Shown piece by piece: positions 29,447 through 38,600 of a stretch of 64,000 bases of DNA. Below the pieces are notes generated by a model, which worked only from the letters and a program-made list of their open reading frames with translations, did no database searches and was not told the DNA's origin. The position numbers were made by a program, and so were the translations under genes. Each line of letters begins with the position of its first letter. Within the stretch, counting starts at the first letter, position 1. The stretch covers positions 1-64,000 of the forward strand of contig QJOU01000047.1 of the NCBI GenBank assembly GCA_003265685.1, given 5' to 3'. The stretch is from Piscinibacter caeni. GTDB lineage: Bacteria; Pseudomonadota; Gammaproteobacteria; Burkholderiales; Burkholderiaceae_C.

Positions 29447-30352
29447 ATGCCGCGCCCGCCCGAGCCCGCCGACGCCACGCAGCTCTCGCTGTTCGACGAC
29501 GGCGCACCGGCCGCGTCGGCCGCGCCGGTGACGCCAGCCACGCCGACGCTCGCGCCGCCGGCGCCGGCCGCGCCGCGCCCGGTGCTGCCGGCCGCGGAGT
29601 TCCGCCACCCGCAGGCCGACCGCGAGATCCGCCTGCAGCAGCACGTGGTGGCCTATGCGCTGCAGCGCGTGCGCCGGCGCAGCATCGGCTTCGTGGTCGG
29701 TCCCGAGGGCCTGGCGGTCAAGGCGCCGCGCTGGGTGGGGCTGGCCGACATCGAAGCGGCCCTGCACGAGAAGGCGGCCTGGATCCTGCGCAAGCTGCGC
29801 GAGCAGCGCGAGCGTGCCGCCCGGCTGCAGTCCGCCCGCGTGGAGTGGCGCGACGGCGCCGGCTTCCCCTTCCTCGGCGAGACCGTGATCGTGGTGCTGG
29901 ACCCGCGTGCCACCGGGGCGATCCTGAACACCGCGGCCGATGCGCTGCCCGGCGTGCCGCGCCTGACGCTGCACGTGGGGCTGCCGCAGAGCGCTGCGGC
30001 GGAGCAGGTCCGCGATACGGTGCAGAGCTGGCTGCAGCGCCAGGCGCGCCGCGTGTTCGAGGAGCGGGTGCGCCATTTCGCCGAGCGGCTTGCGGTGCGC
30101 TGCACGCGGCTCTCGCTCTCCTCGGCGCAGACGCGCTGGGGCAGCGCCAGCGCCGACGGCTCGGTGCGGCTGAACTGGCGGCTGATCCACTTCGCGCTGC
30201 CGACCATCGACTACGTGGTCGCGCACGAACTCGCGCACCTGCGCGAGATGAACCACAGCCCGCGCTTCTGGGACGTGGTGCGCTCGGTGCTGCCCGACTA
30301 CGAGCGCCACCGCGGCACGCTGAAGGACGACGTGCTGCCGGCGTTCGACTGA
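29447..30352 (+). CDS. YgjP-like zinc metallopeptidase (SprT/M48-type)
   Basis: 301 residues. The N-terminus is an Ala/Pro-rich stretch of about 45 residues, probably disordered. The body is the YgjP-like domain with [46 protein letters not shown], where HELAH plus the later histidine form the metal site. Members are predicted cytoplasmic zinc proteases, often annotated as M48 family or UTP pyrophosphatase-associated proteins. It starts 11 bases after plsC and is probably the last gene of the operon. Confidence 0.88.
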   Translation: MPRPPEPADATQLSLFDDGAPAASAAPVTPATPTLAPPAPAAPRPVLPAAEFRHPQADREIRLQQHVVAYALQRVRRRSIGFVVGPEGLAVKAPRWVGLADIEAALHEKAAWILRKLREQRERAARLQSARVEWRDGAGFPFLGETVIVVLDPRATGAILNTAADALPGVPRLTLHVGLPQSAAAEQVRDTVQSWLQRQARRVFEERVRHFAERLAVRCTRLSLSSAQTRWGSASADGSVRLNWRLIHFALPTIDYVVAHELAHLREMNHSPRFWDVVRSVLPDYERHRGTLKDDVLPAFD

Positions 30353-30400
30353 GCAGGCGTCCGAGAGGCATCGCCCCGTTTTTGGGCGGCCTCGGCCTGC
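30353..30400 (+). terminator. long imperfect hairpin after the YgjP-like gene
   Basis: GCAGGC (30353-30358) pairs with GCCTGC (30395-30400). Inside, CGAG-AGGC can pair with GCCTCG, and GCCC with GGGC around a GTTTTT loop. It starts directly after the stop codon. No T-tract follows the hairpin, so it may be a weak terminator or stabilise the 3' end. Confidence 0.4.
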
Positions 30401-30467
30401 GCTTGGTGCGCCGGGGCGCAGCGTGCCGGCCCGGCGCGTGGCACATCGCTTGCGTACCGGCGCGGGC

Positions 30468-31460
30468 ATGGCTGCCGACTCCGGTCTCGAGCTGATCCAC
30501 CTCGTCAAGCGCTACGGCTCGACCACGGCGGTCGACCGCATCGACCTGAGGATCGCCGCCGGCAGCTACTGCTGCCTGCTCGGCCCCTCGGGCTGCGGCA
30601 AGACCTCGACGCTGCGCATGATCGCCGGCCACGAGGTCGCCAGCGAGGGCGACATCCTGCTCGGCGCGCGCAACATCACCGCGCTGCCGGCCGCCGGGCG
30701 CGGCACGGCGATGATGTTCCAGAGCTACGCGCTGTTCCCGCACCTCTCGGCGCTCGACAACGTCGCCTTCAGCCTGAAGATGAAGGGCGTCGGCAAGGCC
30801 GAGCGGCACCGCAAGGCGGCCGAGCTGCTGGAGCGTGTCTCGCTCGGCCACCTGGCGCAGCGCAAGCCGGCCGAGCTCTCCGGCGGCCAGCAGCAGCGCG
30901 TGGCGCTGGCGCGGGCGCTGATCACCGAGCCCAAGGTGCTGCTGCTGGATGAACCGCTCTCCGCGCTCGACCCCTTCCTGCGCATCAAGATGCGCGCCGA
31001 GCTGAAGGACTGGCAGAAGACGCTCGGCATGACCTTCGTGCACGTCACGCACTCGCAGGAGGAGGCGATGGCGCTGGCCGACCAGGTGGTCGTGATGAAC
31101 AACGGCCGCATCGAGCAGGACGCCACCCCGCACGAGCTGTTCAACGCCCCGCGCACCGAGTTCGTGGCGCGCTTCATCGGCGGCCACAACGTGGTTCCGA
31201 GCACGCGCGGCCTGCTGGCCGTGCGGGCCGACCGCACCCGGCTCTCGCGCACGCCCTTGCCCGAGGGCGACAGCGCCGTGGCCGGCACGGTGCGCGAGGT
31301 CGAGTACCAGGGCACGCACGTGCTGCTGACGCTGGCCAGCGCCCGCGTCGGCGAGCTGACCGTGATGCTGCCCGAAGCCGAGTTCGACGCCGCGCCCTGG
31401 CAGCGCGGCGACAGCGCCTGCGCCCACTGGGAGCTGGCGCGTGCCCACGTGCTTGCCTGA
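30468..31460 (+). CDS. ABC transporter ATP-binding protein, spermidine/putrescine type
   Basis: 330 residues from the ATG at 30468; a GTG at 30423 opens the frame earlier. Walker A is GPSGCGKTS, the signature LSGGQQQR, Walker B LLLDEP, and the switch histidine lies in [10 protein letters not shown]-terminal TOBE-like domain follows (about 245-330). This is the PotA/FbpC branch of importer ATPases. It is followed at 21 bases by its binding protein and two permeases, together a complete importer. Confidence 0.93.
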   Translation: MAADSGLELIHLVKRYGSTTAVDRIDLRIAAGSYCCLLGPSGCGKTSTLRMIAGHEVASEGDILLGARNITALPAAGRGTAMMFQSYALFPHLSALDNVAFSLKMKGVGKAERHRKAAELLERVSLGHLAQRKPAELSGGQQQRVALARALITEPKVLLLDEPLSALDPFLRIKMRAELKDWQKTLGMTFVHVTHSQEEAMALADQVVVMNNGRIEQDATPHELFNAPRTEFVARFIGGHNVVPSTRGLLAVRADRTRLSRTPLPEGDSAVAGTVREVEYQGTHVLLTLASARVGELTVMLPEAEFDAAPWQRGDSACAHWELARAHVLA

Positions 31461-31481
31461 TCAACCGAGGAGAGAACCCCC

Positions 31482-32729
31482 ATGACCGACACCTCCCGCC
31501 GCAGCCTGCTCAAGGGCACCGCCGGCATCCTGGCCAGCGGCGTGTTCCCGGCCGTGCACGCCGACGACAAGCCGACGCTGCGCTACCTGGGCACCGCGGT
31601 GAACCAGGACAAGGCGATTGCCGAGAAGTTCAAGGCCGACACCGGCATCACGATCCAGTACGTGGCGGTCAACACCGACGAGGTGACCAAGCGCGCCGTC
31701 ACCTCGCCGAACAGCTTCGACCTGATCGACACCGAGTACTTCTCGCTCAAGAAGATCATCCCGACCGGCAACCTGCTGGGCATCGACACCAAGCGCATCA
31801 AGAACGCCGACAAGATCACCACGCTGTTCACCAAGGGCGAGGTGGCGGGCAAGAAGGTCGGCGACCAGGGCACCGCGCCGAAGAAGGTGATGTACCTCGC
31901 AAAGCCCGACGCCAAGACCTTCAGCGCCGAGCCGACGCAGTACATGACGCTGATCCCGACCGTCTACAACGCCGACACGCTGGGCATTCGACCCGACCTG
32001 ATCAAGCGCCCGATCGAGAGCTGGAAGGAGCTGCTGAACCCCGAGTTCAAGGGCAAGGCCTCGATCCTCAACATCCCGTCGATCGGCATCATGGACGCGG
32101 CGATGGTCGTGGAGGCGATGGGCCTGTACAAGTACCCCGACAAGGGGAACATGACGAAGAAGGAGATCGACCTCACGATCAAGACGCTGATCGAGGCCAA
32201 GAAGGCCGGCCAGTTCAGAAGCCTCTGGAAGGACTTCAACGAGAGCGTGAACCTGATGGCCTCGGGCGAGGTGGTGATCCAGTCGATGTGGTCGCCCGCG
32301 GTGACTGCGGTGCGCACCAAGGGCATCGCCTGCACCTACCAGCCGCTGAAGGAGGGCTACCGTGCCTGGGCCGCGGGCTTCGGCATCCCGAAGACGCTGG
32401 CGGGAAAGAAGGCCGACGCGGCCTACGAGTTCATCAACTGGTTCCTCGACGGCTGGGCCGGCGCCTACCTGAACCGCCAGGGCTACTACAGCGCGGTGCT
32501 CGAGACGGCCAAGGCCAAGATGGAGGCCTACGAGTGGGCCTACTGGATGGAAGGCAAGGCGGCCGAGAAGGACATCAAGAGCCCGAACGGCCAGCTGCTT
32601 GCCAAGGCCGGCGAGAAGCGCGACGGCGGCTCGTACGAAGAACGCATGGGCGGCATCGCCTGCTGGAACGCCGTGATGGACGAGAACGTCTACATGGTCC
32701 AGAAGTGGAATGAGTTCGTGGCCGCCTGA
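31482..32729 (+). CDS. extracellular solute-binding protein, PotD/polyamine-like, Tat-exported
   Basis: 415 residues with GAGGAGAG before the ATG. A twin-arginine signal SRRSLLKG precedes a hydrophobic segment and a likely cleavage after VHA. The mature protein has the type II periplasmic binding fold (TLRYLGTAVNQDKAIAEKFKADTGI...). By its partners it serves a spermidine/putrescine-family importer. The ligand cannot be read; related Burkholderiales clusters are annotated for polyamines or other amines. Confidence 0.9.
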   Translation: MTDTSRRSLLKGTAGILASGVFPAVHADDKPTLRYLGTAVNQDKAIAEKFKADTGITIQYVAVNTDEVTKRAVTSPNSFDLIDTEYFSLKKIIPTGNLLGIDTKRIKNADKITTLFTKGEVAGKKVGDQGTAPKKVMYLAKPDAKTFSAEPTQYMTLIPTVYNADTLGIRPDLIKRPIESWKELLNPEFKGKASILNIPSIGIMDAAMVVEAMGLYKYPDKGNMTKKEIDLTIKTLIEAKKAGQFRSLWKDFNESVNLMASGEVVIQSMWSPAVTAVRTKGIACTYQPLKEGYRAWAAGFGIPKTLAGKKADAAYEFINWFLDGWAGAYLNRQGYYSAVLETAKAKMEAYEWAYWMEGKAAEKDIKSPNGQLLAKAGEKRDGGSYEERMGGIACWNAVMDENVYMVQKWNEFVAA

Positions 32730-33681
32730 CGCCGTGGCCGTGACGAGCGCGCCGGGCCCGAGCGCCGGGCCGCCCCAAGCCGGGCCCGATCCCCGCGGGG
32801 GATCGGCCGCGGTACGCCGCGGCCGAGGGGCGGTCATCCAGGCACTGCCCTTCGGGGCGGTGTTTGCCTTCTTCTTCGTCGCGCCGCTGCTGCTGATCGT
32901 CGCGGTGAGCTTCTGGCCGACCAGCGACTACGCGCTGGTGCCGGGTTTCACCGCGGACAACTACGTCTCGATCTTCTCGGGCTGCAGCGAGCTCGCCGAC
33001 CCCTGCGTCACTCTCAAGACCTACTGGTCGACGTTGCGCTTCTCGTTCTTCACCTGGCTCGTCTCGCTGCTGCTCGGCTTCACGATCGCCTACTTCCTCG
33101 CCTTCCACGTGCGCAGCACCGGCATGCAGACGCTGCTGTTCGTGGTCTGCACCATCCCGTTCTGGACCAGCAACGTGATCCGCATGATCTCGTGGATCCC
33201 GCTGCTGGGCCGCAACGGGTTGGTCAACCAGGGGCTGATGGGCGCCGGGCTGATCGACCAGCCGCTCGAGTGGCTGCTGTTCTCCGAGTTCTCGGTCGTG
33301 CTGGCCTTCGTGCACCTGTACACGATGTTCATGCTGGTGCCGATCTTCAACTCGATGATGCGCATCGACCGTGCGCTGCTCGAGGCCGCCGAGGACGCCG
33401 GCGCGAGCGCCTGGCAGACGCTGTGGAACGTGATCGTGCCGCTGTCGCGCACCGGCATCGTGATCGGCTCGATCTTCGTCATCACCATCGTGATGGGCGA
33501 TTTCGTCACCGTCGGCGTGATGGGCGGCCAGCAGATCGCCTCGGTGGGCAAGGTGATCCAGGTGCAGACCAGCTACCTGCAGTTCCCGCTCGCCGCGGCC
33601 AACGCCGTGGTGCTGCTGGCGGTGGTGCTGATGATCATCGTCGCGCTGACACGCCTGGTCGATCTGCGCAAGGAGCTGTGA
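32710..33681 (+). CDS. ABC transporter permease (PotB-like)
   Basis: 323 residues from the ATG at 32710, which overlaps the binding-protein gene by 20 bases; GTG codons at 32734 or 32740 are alternatives. The first ~40 residues are a low-complexity Pro/Gly/Arg stretch encoded by sequence resembling the interspersed repeat at 16892, so the natural N-terminus is uncertain. Six membrane helices follow, with the EAA loop EAAEDAGASAWQTLWNVIVPLS that contacts the ATPase. Confidence 0.9.
   Translation: MSSWPPDAVAVTSAPGPSAGPPQAGPDPRGGSAAVRRGRGAVIQALPFGAVFAFFFVAPLLLIVAVSFWPTSDYALVPGFTADNYVSIFSGCSELADPCVTLKTYWSTLRFSFFTWLVSLLLGFTIAYFLAFHVRSTGMQTLLFVVCTIPFWTSNVIRMISWIPLLGRNGLVNQGLMGAGLIDQPLEWLLFSEFSVVLAFVHLYTMFMLVPIFNSMMRIDRALLEAAEDAGASAWQTLWNVIVPLSRTGIVIGSIFVITIVMGDFVTVGVMGGQQIASVGKVIQVQTSYLQFPLAAANAVVLLAVVLMIIVALTRLVDLRKEL
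32767..32783 (-). repeat. copy of the interspersed GC-rich element inside the permease start region
   Basis: GGGCCGCCCCAAGCCGG matches the minus strand of 16892-16908 with one mismatch. It is followed by further palindromic sequence (CCCCGCGGGG, 32791-32800; CCGCGG around 32807 and 32817). Here it is translated as part of the permease N-terminus, if the upstream start is used. Confidence 0.5.
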
Positions 33682-34553
33682 TGAGGGAAAGCCGGCAGAA
33701 GGGCTTCTGGCCGCTGGCCATCGTGTTCGGCCTGTTCGTGCTGTTCCTCTACGGCCCGGTGATCACGATCTTCGTGCTCAGCTTCCAGGGGCCCGAGGGT
33801 GGGCTCACGTTCCCGATGCGCGGCTGGTCCCTGCACTGGTACGGCGAGCTGTGGAAGGGCCTGGGCGTGGTCGACATCGGCGCGTCGCTGCGCCGCTCGC
33901 TCTGGCTCGGCCTGGTGGTGATGGCGCTCACCGTGCTGCTGTCGCTGCTGGCCGGCCTCGCGTTCCGCAAGAAGCTCGCCGGCGGCGAAGCCCTGTTCTA
34001 CGTGACGGTGGCGAGCCTGATCATGCCCTCGATCATCGTCTCGCTCGGCATCGGGCTGCAGTTCCGGCTCATCGACGGCGGCATCAAGTGGCTGCTCGAG
34101 GCGCTCGGTGCCACCGAAACGCTCGAAGGCTTCACCACCACGCTGGGCATGTTCAGCTCCGGCCTCGGCGCGCACCTCACCTGGACGCTGCCCTTCGGCC
34201 TCTTGATCATGTTCGCGGTGTTCAACCGCTTCAACCCGGCCTACGAGGAGGCGGCGCGCGACCAGGGGGCCACGCCCTGGCAGACCTTCCGGCACGTGGT
34301 GCTGCCGCTGATCGGCCCGTCGGTGGTGGGCATCGGCATGTTCGGCTTCACGCTGAGCTGGGACGAGATCGCGCGCTCCTCGCAGGCGGTGGGCGACCTC
34401 AACACGCTGCCGTTGGAACTGCAGGGCCTCACCACCACGGTGACGACGCCGGCCATCTACGCGCTCGGCACGGTGACGACGCTGGTCTCGCTGCTGGTGA
34501 TCGTGCTGGCGCTGGCCAGCGCCGCCTGGCTGCGGCGGCGCCGGCCGGCTTGA
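33681..34553 (+). CDS. ABC transporter permease (PotC-like)
   Basis: 290 residues. Its ATG overlaps the previous stop (TGATG). Six membrane segments are visible, and the EAA loop is EEAARDQGATPWQTFRHVVLPLIGP. It is the second inner-membrane subunit of the polyamine-type importer. Confidence 0.93.
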   Translation: MRESRQKGFWPLAIVFGLFVLFLYGPVITIFVLSFQGPEGGLTFPMRGWSLHWYGELWKGLGVVDIGASLRRSLWLGLVVMALTVLLSLLAGLAFRKKLAGGEALFYVTVASLIMPSIIVSLGIGLQFRLIDGGIKWLLEALGATETLEGFTTTLGMFSSGLGAHLTWTLPFGLLIMFAVFNRFNPAYEEAARDQGATPWQTFRHVVLPLIGPSVVGIGMFGFTLSWDEIARSSQAVGDLNTLPLELQGLTTTVTTPAIYALGTVTTLVSLLVIVLALASAAWLRRRRPA

Positions 34554-34586
34554 GATCCGGCGCGGCGCCACCATCTGCCGTGGCTG

Positions 34587-34603
34587 GCGGGCAGGGTGCC
34601 CGC
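34587..34603 (+). terminator. compact hairpin after the ABC transporter operon
   Basis: GCGGGCA (34587-34593) and TGCCCGC (34597-34603) form a 7-bp stem with a 3-base loop between the PotC-like gene and the DUF456 gene. There is no T-tract, but the position fits an operon end or attenuator. Confidence 0.4.
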
Positions 34604-34615
34604 GGGAGCGTGGGC

Positions 34616-35164
34616 ATGCTGGAAACCGTCGTCGCCGCCTCGGCCAGCCCGTGGTGGTGGGTGCTTGCGATCGGCCTGATGGTGGTGGGCGTGGCCGGCG
34701 CCGTGCTCCCGGTGCTGCCCGGCACGATCCTCGTGCTCGGTGGGGCAGTGCTGGGCGCCTGGATCGATGGCTTCGAGAAGGTCTCGGTCGGCGCGCTGGC
34801 CTGGATCGCCGTGCTGGCCGTGCTGGCCTGGGCCACCGACTACGTCGCCGCGATGCTGGGCGCCAAGAAAGCCGGCGCCAGCCGGCTGGCGGTGATTGGC
34901 GCGGCGGTCGGCACGGTGCTGGGCGTGCTCACCGGCTTCATCGGCCTGCTGTTCATGCCGCTGGCCGGCGCGCTGGCGGGCGAGTACTGGGCGCAGCGCC
35001 AGAAGCTCGGTGGTTTCCAGGACGCCGACGACCATGCCGCGGCCGGGCGGCAGGCCGCGAAGGTCGGCATCGCCACCTGGATTGGCATGCTGCTGGGCAC
35101 CGTGGTCAAGCTGGTGCTGACCTTCCTGATGATCGGCAGCTTCGCGGTGGCCTACCTGGTCTGA
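34616..35164 (+). CDS. DUF456 family membrane protein
   Basis: 182 residues with about five hydrophobic segments and the DUF456 glycine-rich pattern (LPVLPGTILVLGGAVLGAWIDGF, ATDYVAAMLGAKKAGASRLAVIGAAVGTVLG). The family is widespread, and its function is unknown. The 3' end overlaps the convergent metallo-hydrolase gene by 13 bases. Confidence 0.9.
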   Translation: MLETVVAASASPWWWVLAIGLMVVGVAGAVLPVLPGTILVLGGAVLGAWIDGFEKVSVGALAWIAVLAVLAWATDYVAAMLGAKKAGASRLAVIGAAVGTVLGVLTGFIGLLFMPLAGALAGEYWAQRQKLGGFQDADDHAAAGRQAAKVGIATWIGMLLGTVVKLVLTFLMIGSFAVAYLV

Positions 35165-36210
35165 AAGCGGATCACGCCGTCGTCGCCGAGCGTGCGGCGC
35201 AGCTCGCCGGCCAGCCAGAGTGCATTCAGGTGCGCGATCGACTCGCCCATCGCGAAGGTGGTCTGGTGCAGGTCGAGCGCACGCCTGAACAGCACCGGCA
35301 GCAGGCTGGCCGCGGTCTGCGGCTCGCGCGCACAGGCCGCGCGCACGTCCGCGAAGCGCTCCTCGTGGTGCGCGTCCAGCTGGGCGATGCGCGCGTGCAA
35401 TCCGCGGAAGGGCTTGCCGTGCGAGGGCAGCACGAGGGTCTCCGGCGGCAGCGCGCGCAGCGCGTCGATCGAGCGCAGGTACAGCGGCAGCGGGTTGGCC
35501 TCGGGCTCGAGGTCGATCACGCTGACGTTGGTGGAGATGCGCGGCAGCACCATGTCGCCGCTGATCAGCAGGCCGAGGGAGTCGCTGTACAGGCTGATGT
35601 GCTCGGGCGCGTGGCCGTATCCGGCGATGCAGCGCCACTCGTGCGCGCCGATGCGCAGCCGGTCGCCGTCCATCAGGCGGCAGAACTGGCGCGGCACCTG
35701 CGGCACCATGCTCGCGTAGTAGTTCGAGCGCGCGCGGATCTTCGCCACCGCGGCCGGGTCGGTCAGCCCGTGGCTGGCCATGAAGGCAGCCGCCGTCTCG
35801 CCGCCGAAGCCGGTGGTGGCCTGGCTGGCCATGCGCGCGGCGTTCCAGTCGGTGGCGCTGATCCACAGCCGCACGCCCCAGCGCTCGGTGAGCCAGTGGG
35901 CCAGGCCGATGTGGTCCGGGTGCATGTGGGTGACGATCACGCGCAGCACCGGCAGGCCCTGCAGCTCGTGCTCGAACACCTGCTCCCAGGCGGCGCGGGT
36001 GGCGTCGTCGGTGATGCCGCAGTCGACGATCGCCCAGCCCTCGCGGCCGGCCTCGTCGCGCTCGCGCAGCAGCCAGAGGTTGATGTGGTCCAGCGCGAAG
36101 GGCAGGCCCATGCGCAGCCAGCGCACGCCGGGAGCGAGTTCGATCGTGCGCCCGGGCTCGGGCACGCGCTCGGCCCAGGGATAGTCGAGCTGATGTTCCA
36201 GGAGGTTCAT
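35152..36210 (-). CDS. metallo-beta-lactamase fold hydrolase
   Basis: 352 residues. The metal site THMHPDHIG is near residue 95, with further ligands in GYGHAPEHIS, ISGDMVLP and LPSHGKPF. It resembles glyoxalase-II-like hydrolases found beside LiuR/MerR genes in Burkholderiales; a thioester or lactone substrate is plausible but not shown. It is divergent from the MerR gene with 60 bases between, and the palindrome at 36232-36247 lies in that gap. A minus-strand TACACT (36263-36258) sits 10 bases before the palindrome, so it may belong to the same regulon. Confidence 0.87.
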   Translation of the reverse strand: MNLLEHQLDYPWAERVPEPGRTIELAPGVRWLRMGLPFALDHINLWLLRERDEAGREGWAIVDCGITDDATRAAWEQVFEHELQGLPVLRVIVTHMHPDHIGLAHWLTERWGVRLWISATDWNAARMASQATTGFGGETAAAFMASHGLTDPAAVAKIRARSNYYASMVPQVPRQFCRLMDGDRLRIGAHEWRCIAGYGHAPEHISLYSDSLGLLISGDMVLPRISTNVSVIDLEPEANPLPLYLRSIDALRALPPETLVLPSHGKPFRGLHARIAQLDAHHEERFADVRAACAREPQTAASLLPVLFRRALDLHQTTFAMGESIAHLNALWLAGELRRTLGDDGVIRFQTR

Positions 36211-36226
36211 GCGGTGGGCGCTTCGC

Positions 36227-36247
36227 TACACTTGACGTAAACGTCAA
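36227..36247 (+). promoter_or_regulatory. LiuR-type operator overlapping -10 box of the MerR gene
   Basis: TACACT (36227-36232) is directly joined to the palindrome TTGACGTAAACGTCAA (36232-36247), sharing one base. The arms TTGACGT and ACGTCAA equal those at 15307-15322. Position just downstream of the -10 implies repression and autoregulation. Placement between -35 and -10, usual for MerR activators, is not seen. Confidence 0.75.
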
Positions 36248-36270
36248 TCAAGCACGCAGTGTAAGAGCCC

Positions 36271-36693
36271 ATGCCTGCCCCCACTGTCGCCGAGGCGTCG
36301 CCGGCGGGGCCGACCTACACGATCGGCGAGCTGGCGCGCGAGTTCGACCTCACCACCCGGGCGATCCGCTTCTACGAGGACTGCGGGCTGATCGCCCCGC
36401 AGCGGCGCGGCCGCAACCGCGTCTACACCGCGCGCGATCGCACCCGGCTGAAGCTCACGCTGCGCGGCAAGCGGCTCGGGCTGACGCTCTCCGAGGTCAA
36501 GGAGATCGTCGACATGTACGAGTCGCCGCGCGACACGCTGCCCCAGCTCAAGCGCTTTCTCGCCGTGCTGGCGGCGCACCGCAGCCAGCTCGAGCAGCAG
36601 ATGGCCGACCTGAACGCCACGCTCGACGAGGTGCGCGCCCACGAGAAGGAAGCGCGGCGCCTGCTCGCCGAGGGCGAGAAGCGCCGCGCCTGA
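36271..36693 (+). CDS. liuR: MerR family regulator of branched-chain acyl-CoA catabolism (LiuR-like)
   Basis: 140 residues. The winged helix-turn-helix starts at YTIGELAREFDLTTRAIRFYEDCGLIAPQRRGRNRVY (about 16-52), followed by the dimerisation coiled coil (AVLAAHRSQLEQQMADLNATLDEVRAHEKEARRLLAEGEKRR). There is no C-terminal metal-binding cysteine set, unlike MerR/CueR. This form matches LiuR, described in proteobacteria as a regulator of leucine/isovalerate degradation. Its neighbours support it: isovaleryl-CoA dehydrogenase lies 2 kb downstream, and the same palindrome is found in front of both. The effector is not visible. Confidence 0.82.
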   Translation: MPAPTVAEASPAGPTYTIGELAREFDLTTRAIRFYEDCGLIAPQRRGRNRVYTARDRTRLKLTLRGKRLGLTLSEVKEIVDMYESPRDTLPQLKRFLAVLAAHRSQLEQQMADLNATLDEVRAHEKEARRLLAEGEKRRA

Positions 36694-36718
36694 TCAGCAC
36701 TTGCGCGCCGCGCGGCCG

Positions 36719-37999
36719 TCAGCCGCGTCTCCTGAGCAGTGCGTGCAGCAGGATGGCGCCGAAGGTCGCGGTGCCGATGCCGCCGAGCGCAAAGCCGCCG
36801 AACCTGAGCGTGAAGTCCCCGGTGCCCAGCACCAGCGTGACCGCCGCGACGATCAGGTTGGTGTTGTCCGCGAAGTCGACCCGGTTGTCGACCCAGATCT
36901 TCGCGCCGGCCACCGCGATCAGCCCGAACACCACGATCGAGACGCCGCCCATCACCGCCAGCGGGATGGCCTGGATCAGCGCGCCGAACTTCGGGCTGAA
37001 GCCGAGCAGCACGGCGATCAGCGCGGCCACGACGAACATCGCGGTCGAGTAGATCTTGGTGGCGGCCATCACGCCGATGTTCTCGGCGTAGGTGGTCACG
37101 CCGGTGCCGCCGGAGGCGCCCGAGACCATCGTCGCCACGCCGTCGCCGACGAAGGCGCGGCCCATGTACCGGTCGAGGTCGCGGCCGGTCATCGCGCTGA
37201 CCGCCTTGATGTGGCCGAGGTTCTCGGCCACCAGGATGATCGCCACCGGCGCGATCAGCAGCATCGCCTTGCCGTCGAACACCGGCGCAGCGAAGTTCGG
37301 CGCGCCGAACCAGGCGGCGTTGGCGATGCCGGAGACGTCGATCGCCTTGCCCATCCCGAGGCCGTTGGTGAGGATCGCGTAGACGATGCTCGCGACGATC
37401 AGGCCCACGAGGATCAGCAGGCGCTGCGTCATGCCGCGGGTGTAAACGGCGACCAGGCCGACGCTGACGAAGGTGACCGCCTGCATCCAGGCGTCGAAGC
37501 CGGTGGGGGCCATGTTCTTCACCGGGATGCCGGCCAGGTTCAGGCCGATCACCGCGACCACCGCACCGGTGACCACCGGCGGCATCAGCGACTCGATCCA
37601 CTTCGTGCCGATCGCCATCACCAGCAGCCCGATCGCCGTGTACAGCGCGCCGCAGGCGATGATGCCGCCCAGCGCCACGCCGAGGTTGGTGTTCGGCCCC
37701 GGGCCGGCGTAGCCGGTCGCGGCGATCACCACGCCGATGAAGGCGAAGCTCGAGCCGAGGTAACTCGGCACCTTGCCGCCCACCAGCACGAAGAAGATCA
37801 GCGTGCCGATGCCGCTCATCAGGATCGCGACGTTCGGGTCGAAGCCCATCAGGATGGGCGCGAGCACGGTGGCGCCGAACATCGCGATCACGTGCTGCAC
37901 GCCGAGCGCCGCGGTCTGCGGCCAGGGCAGGCGCTCGTCCGGCGCCACCACCGCGCCGGGCGTGGCCGACACTTCCCGCCATTGGGGAATCAAGCTCAT
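36719..37999 (-). CDS. uraA: uracil-xanthine permease family transporter
   Basis: 426 residues from the ATG at 37999, preceded by GGAG. About 12-14 membrane segments are present, with the NCS2 motifs QHVIAMFGATVLAP, VAENLGHIKAV and the STG-type GGTGVTTYAENIGVM. This is the UraA/RutG group of proton-coupled uracil importers. It is convergent with the MerR gene and divergent from the thioesterase operon. The LiuR-type palindrome is about 100 bases upstream of its start; control by it is possible but less likely. Confidence 0.93.
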   Translation of the reverse strand: MSLIPQWREVSATPGAVVAPDERLPWPQTAALGVQHVIAMFGATVLAPILMGFDPNVAILMSGIGTLIFFVLVGGKVPSYLGSSFAFIGVVIAATGYAGPGPNTNLGVALGGIIACGALYTAIGLLVMAIGTKWIESLMPPVVTGAVVAVIGLNLAGIPVKNMAPTGFDAWMQAVTFVSVGLVAVYTRGMTQRLLILVGLIVASIVYAILTNGLGMGKAIDVSGIANAAWFGAPNFAAPVFDGKAMLLIAPVAIILVAENLGHIKAVSAMTGRDLDRYMGRAFVGDGVATMVSGASGGTGVTTYAENIGVMAATKIYSTAMFVVAALIAVLLGFSPKFGALIQAIPLAVMGGVSIVVFGLIAVAGAKIWVDNRVDFADNTNLIVAAVTLVLGTGDFTLRFGGFALGGIGTATFGAILLHALLRRRG

Positions 38000-38091
38000 G
38001 GGAAATCTCCTCGTTGTTGTACTTCGGGATCGCCGGCGGACCGCCCAACGCACCGGCGTGGGGCATTGTGACGTGGCTCAATCCCGATCCG

Positions 38092-38117
38092 TATAATTGA
38101 CGTTTACGTAAACGTCA
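38092..38117 (+). promoter_or_regulatory. promoter and LiuR-type operator of the thioesterase-liuA operon
   Basis: A perfect -10 hexamer TATAAT (38092-38097) abuts a perfect 20-bp palindrome, TGACGTTTACGTAAACGTCA (38098-38117). The palindrome contains three ACGT steps, so two 16-bp sites may overlap. A -35 is not clear (TTGTGA at 38066 is 20 bases away). The operator would cover the transcription start, as at 36227 and 15333. Confidence 0.78.
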
Positions 38118-38134
38118 GATTCACCGGAGGCCCG

Positions 38135-38587
38135 ATGCAGCCCCACGACGACGGCTACGCGCAGCGCACGCGCGACTCCTTCGCCCGCCAGGCCGCGATG
38201 GCCACGCTGGGCGCGACGCTCGAGACGGTGGAGCCCGGCCGCGTGGTGCTGGCGATGGCGCACCGCGACACGCTGACCCAGCAGCACGGCTTCATCCACG
38301 CCGGCATGGTGTCGTGTGCACTCGATTCCGCCTGCGGCTACGCGGCGTTTTCACTGATGCCCGACGACGCCGCGGTGCTGACCATCGAGTTCAAGATCAA
38401 CCTGCTCGCACCGGCGCGCGGGCCGCGCTTCCGCTTCGAGGGCCTCGTGATCAAGCCGGGCCGCACCATCAGCGTGGTCGACGGCCGCGCGACGCAGCAC
38501 GACGAACACGGCCGGCACGAGAAGCTGATCGCGACCATGACCGCGACCGTCATGACCGTGCGCGGCCGCGAGGCGCTCAAACACTGA
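38135..38587 (+). CDS. PaaI family thioesterase
   Basis: 150 residues with CGGAGG before the ATG. It has the hotdog-fold core [48 protein letters not shown], which includes the HGG-like HAG and the helix aspartate used for thioester hydrolysis. It precedes isovaleryl-CoA dehydrogenase by 13 bases in one operon behind the LiuR-type operator, and probably releases CoA from stalled acyl-CoA intermediates. The substrate is inferred. Confidence 0.9.
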   Translation: MQPHDDGYAQRTRDSFARQAAMATLGATLETVEPGRVVLAMAHRDTLTQQHGFIHAGMVSCALDSACGYAAFSLMPDDAAVLTIEFKINLLAPARGPRFRFEGLVIKPGRTISVVDGRATQHDEHGRHEKLIATMTATVMTVRGREALKH

Positions 38588-38600
38588 GAGGAGACAGACC

